Assembly (NCBI GenBank): GCA_022828595.1
Contig: JAKGHH010000008.1
Span: 7,367,728 to 7,431,727, forward strand
Direction: 5' to 3'
DNA from: Nelumbo lutea
Lineage: Eukaryota > Streptophyta > Magnoliopsida > Proteales > Nelumbonaceae
DNA length: 64,000 nt
In this document: positions 60,796 to 64,000 of the stretch, piece by piece
How the letters are laid out: each line of letters starts with the position of its first letter
Numbering within the stretch: the first letter of the stretch is position 1
Notes under the pieces: generated by a model
The model's database searches: none
Told to the model about the DNA's origin: nothing
The model's input: the letters and a program-made list of their open reading frames with translations, nothing else
Program-made: the position numbers and the translations under genes

Positions 60796-63700
60796 GGGTA
60801 AATTTTTTACCCTTATGGTTTAGTTAATTAATTAACTCTATCCTTATTATTTGAAAATTGACTATGTATATCCTTTTTTTTTACAATTGAGTAAAACACA
60901 AAAGTTTAAAATGCCCATTAAACCCCTATACAAAATTACATGTTTATCCTTGTTTTTTAATTAACTCGATCCCTATCAGATACTCGCCCTATCTGTTGAA
61001 GGGAAGAGAAGACAAGAGCGCCATCCCGACGGCTCGCCATCGCCATCTCCACTGACAACGATTGCTGCAAATAACAAATGGCGGAGGTCTGACGGAAATC
61101 CGACAGAGGTCGGCAATGGGTTTTTTATCCCTGTTCTTAACACCTCTTTTCATTTAAACCCTAAACAAAATGGAGATGGATTTTTTTTTTTTTGTTTTTT
61201 ACTGAAGGAATCTGTAGTGTATGATTAGAATACAGTGTTATTTTGCTTTTGCAGTGAGTTCTACGGATGAATATTGAGGAGGGAGGGAAGGAGGAAGAAT
61301 AAGAAGAAGGAGGGCGATCTGGAGCAACATCAGACCTTTTGTGCAAAATGGTGAACAAAGGGAGGCGAAAGGTTCAGGAGGGAGAAAATGAGGAAGGAGG
61401 GCGATCTGGTCAAATTTCTTCAGTTGGAAAGAGGAAGGACGATAGAACTATTTTGGGAAGTAAGAAGAAAGGAGGAAGTGAACTTGCAGATGTTCGACGA
61501 AATGCCAGAGCGATCCTAGCATAACTATGCCAACGCACACCCGCTCATGCTAGCACACGCCAGTTCTACTTTTCATTTTGTAACATGCTATCTATACGTT
61601 ATAGATGCATTCGGAAGTTGTTGAGGATGTTATATTTGGCTTGGAATCAGGCATTTTATTTAGGTGCTACATCATGTCCCTCCCTTTTTTATATCACTTG
61701 GGTTTGTTAAGATTTTCTGATTCCAAGAAAGGACATATTTTGAAAATATAAGTTCACCCCTATGCTGTCTTTTAATTTCTCTTCAAATGCGACATTTATG
61801 CTAAAGGAAGGTGATGTCTTCTCACTTTATTGTGTCACGATAAAGATTAGTCTGCAGAAAGTTAAATGCATGAAATTCATTTACAGTCTAATTTTCAGCT
61901 GCCCTCTCTCACACGAAGGCTAGCTAATGCCCCATTTTAGTAACAACTAAAATCATGAATTTAGGGTTTGTATACAGATTTGATGCGGATTTGGGCCTGG
62001 TCAAATCATAAATGATCCTCTCTCTCTCTATCCTGTATTTTTAAGGATTTTAGATTTTCAAGGAATTACAAGTAAAAAAGAAGATGCAATGTTTACAACC
62101 GGATATATTTAGCAGGTCTAACTGTCTAAGGTGAACAGATGGTTTTTACTCCAGGTGATAAATCAAGAGTATGGACTGGCGGTTTGGAAACATCAGTTTT
62201 AAAAGTAGTGGACAACATGCTGGACAATGGAGATGCTAGACTTCTAGTCTTTGTCAAAATCCCGCATTGCACCATTAAAAAGGAAATGTAAAAGTAAAAC
62301 AACATAATGCTAGACTTATGTTGTTATTTTACTTACAATTGTATTGCCCAAAACGCCAACATTTATAAACCATGCGATATCAGATGACCAATCCGTGATC
62401 GGTTACCACTTTTATCAATGGAAGAGCTTTGATCAATCCTCCCTCAGAATTTTCATAAATGTGATCGGTTACCACTTTTAGGATACCAAATGATTCATCA
62501 CAAATTTTTAAGGTATCGATCATGTATTTTTGATATCATTGTTAAACCCTAAATTTGCATAAAATCTCAAACAGAACTGTGGAGCTAGTTACTTTTTTCG
62601 AGATGAGAAAGAAATATTTCTTTGATCAATTAAGAAGGAAAAAAAAGGCACAAATTATCACAAAATTTCATTTGTCTAAAACAAAGCCTAAATCCTAGAA
62701 AAAACAGAAAGAAAAAAAAAAAAGAAAAGATATGAAAAACATGAAGGAAAAATGTTGTAGCCTATTACAAATCAAGTTGTAGCCTGAGTACCAACACACT
62801 AGTGCATTAGATTATACATCTTTGATTCTCATATTTTTTATACGACCAATAATTTATCACAAAATTCAGACATTCTATCGAAGTTATCCTTCTCTAACTA
62901 GACAACTACTTCAACCTCATCTAGTGGGTCTTTAAAAGGTCCTTCCACATCTCCTTTGATGGTTACACTATGTTGGACTTGTGGTTTCCTTGGTATCCAT
63001 GCAAAGAACTTACACCCACTTGCATCCTACAAAAAATAGTGTGCTTTAAGTGATTTAATATTTAACAAGCGTTGCACAGACAAATGACTAAGATTGAATA
63101 ATCTTACTTGGGGCTTTGCGCAAACCCAAAATCATCTCCCTTCTGTATCAGGCTGTGTAGATGTGAAGACCTTGCAAACCCCATTTCCACATGGACAACA
63201 CCTTATCTCATCCTTCCAACAAAAGAAATTACATTTTCTATCACCATCAAACTACAACAATAATCAAGAATTTGCGTTACATGAAACGTTATCAAACTAT
63301 AGCACAAACTAAGGTTTTGTATTAACCTATGTAGTAGTGACAACCATAGAACTCCCGCCCAACATTCTCAGCCTTCCCATTTTGCGCCACGACAAGTACA
63401 CACTCCCCACCACCACATGGGCAAAAAACTTTTGTGGTATCAAAGGGGTGCTTGGGTGAGCGGGGGAGTGCAAGTTGAATCAGGTTGGGCGCATGCGTGG
63501 GTGTGCGTTGGCGTAGCTACGCTATGATCGCTCTGGCATTTCGTCGAACATCTGCAAGTCCACTTCCTCCTTTCTTCCTACTTCCCAAAATAGCTCTATC
63601 GTCCTCCTTCCTCCTCTCCAACCCAAGAAATCTGACCAGATCGCCCTCCTTCCTCCTTTTCTCCCTCTTGAACCTTCCGTCTCCCTCTGTTCACCTCTTT

Positions 63701-64000
63701 GCACAAGAGGTCTGATGTTGCTCTAGATTGCCCTCCTTCCTCCTATTCTTCCTCCTTCCCTCCCCCCTCAATATTCATCTGTAGAACTCACTGCAAAAGC
63801 AAAAAAATAACACTGTATTCTAGTCAAACACTACGGATTCTTTCAGTAAAAAACAAAAAAAAAAAACCATCTCCGTTTTGTATAGGGTTTAAACAAAAAG
63901 GGGTGTTAAGAATAGAGATAAAAAACACATCGCCAACCTCCATCGGATTTCCATCGAACCTCCACCGTTCGTTATTTGCAGCGATCGTCGTCGATGGAGA
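60796..64000. mobile_element. Pack-MULE-like element 3 with very long inverted arms (right end outside window)
   Basis: The left end GGGTAAATTTTTTACCCTTA, then TGGTTTAGTTAATTAATTAA, is the same terminal family as MULEs 1 and 2. The left arm (60796 to about 61545) and the right arm (about 63488-64000, reversed) are nearly identical over at least 500 bp, e.g. TGTTCGACGAAATGCCAGAG and ACTGAAGGAATCTGTAGTGT / ACTGAAAGAATCCGTAGTGT. Position 64000 pairs with about 61046, so roughly 250 bp of the right arm lies beyond the window. The base run before the left end is AAAATTTTA, the expected 9-bp duplication. The interior carries GRF zinc-finger sequence. Frames in the arms (e.g. 61339-61524) have no known family. 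Confidence 0.75.
62840..63470 (-). pseudogene. Double GRF zinc-finger protein fragment inside MULE 3
   Basis: Minus-strand segments look like exons. At about 63327-63460: TKVFCPCGGGECVLV, then GREFYGCHYY. At about 63108-63251: GDRKCNFFCWKDE, then a second finger CCPCGNGVCKVFTS. At about 63026 downwards: DASGCKFFAWIPRKP. Cys spacing and the GREFYGC and C.FF.W words match GRF zinc fingers (CPCG..C...GR.FY.C...C.FF.W). An in-frame TGA (63132-63134) falls where the second finger should read GR.F, and the phase of the first splice does not fit, so it is probably decayed. In plants, GRF fingers occur both in host proteins and transposon cargo. Confidence 0.55.

Overview
This is nuclear DNA from a flowering plant, most likely a dicot or early-diverging angiosperm. 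The genes are intron-rich with GT-AG introns, the intergenic DNA is AT-rich, and MITEs, Mutator-like elements, a Ty1/copia element and SINEs are abundant. There is nothing prokaryotic: no operons, no CRISPR, no Shine-Dalgarno sites. The species cannot be fixed from the sequence alone.

Five protein-coding genes can be read exon by exon, and each closes into one open frame. Four are on the minus strand: GATC (6153-10811, 5 exons, 130 aa), a CABIN1-type TPR protein of the HIRA histone-chaperone complex (12318-27434, 19 coding exons, 2061 aa), a single-exon oleosin (45923-46354, 143 aa) and the AP-4 sigma adaptin AP4S (48926-60526, 4 exons, 143 aa). One is on the plus strand: a vacuolar-type gamma-glutamyltransferase / glutathione hydrolase (40278-44782, 7 exons, 626 aa). 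They serve unrelated housekeeping or seed functions: organellar Gln-tRNA synthesis, H3.3 deposition, glutathione-conjugate breakdown, oil-body coating and trans-Golgi sorting. There is no evidence that they act together.

Layout: 1-6.1 kb is gene-free and holds small elements, including a hAT MITE and a SINE with target-site duplications (TSDs). 6.1-10.8 kb is GATC. 12.3-27.4 kb is CABIN1, whose introns hold a SINE-like unit, a LINE tail and other repeats. 27.4-40.2 kb is a transposon-rich spacer with two Mutator-like elements (MULEs), several Tourist-like MITEs, microsatellites and a pair of 0.56 kb direct repeats. 40.3-44.8 kb is GGT and 45.9-46.4 kb the oleosin. 48.9-60.5 kb is AP4S, whose 10.5 kb second intron contains a decayed copia element that is itself split by a hAT MITE. 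60.8 kb to the window end is a third MULE with very long inverted arms.

The most interesting pattern is a family of three MULE-type elements (27964-29832, about 37032-38890, and 60796 to beyond the window end). They share terminal sequence, each encloses a different protein-like fragment (RETICULATA/DUF3411-like, PPR N-terminus-like, GRF zinc finger), and each lies upstream of a gene on the window. This looks like a small local set of gene-capturing (Pack-MULE-like) elements.
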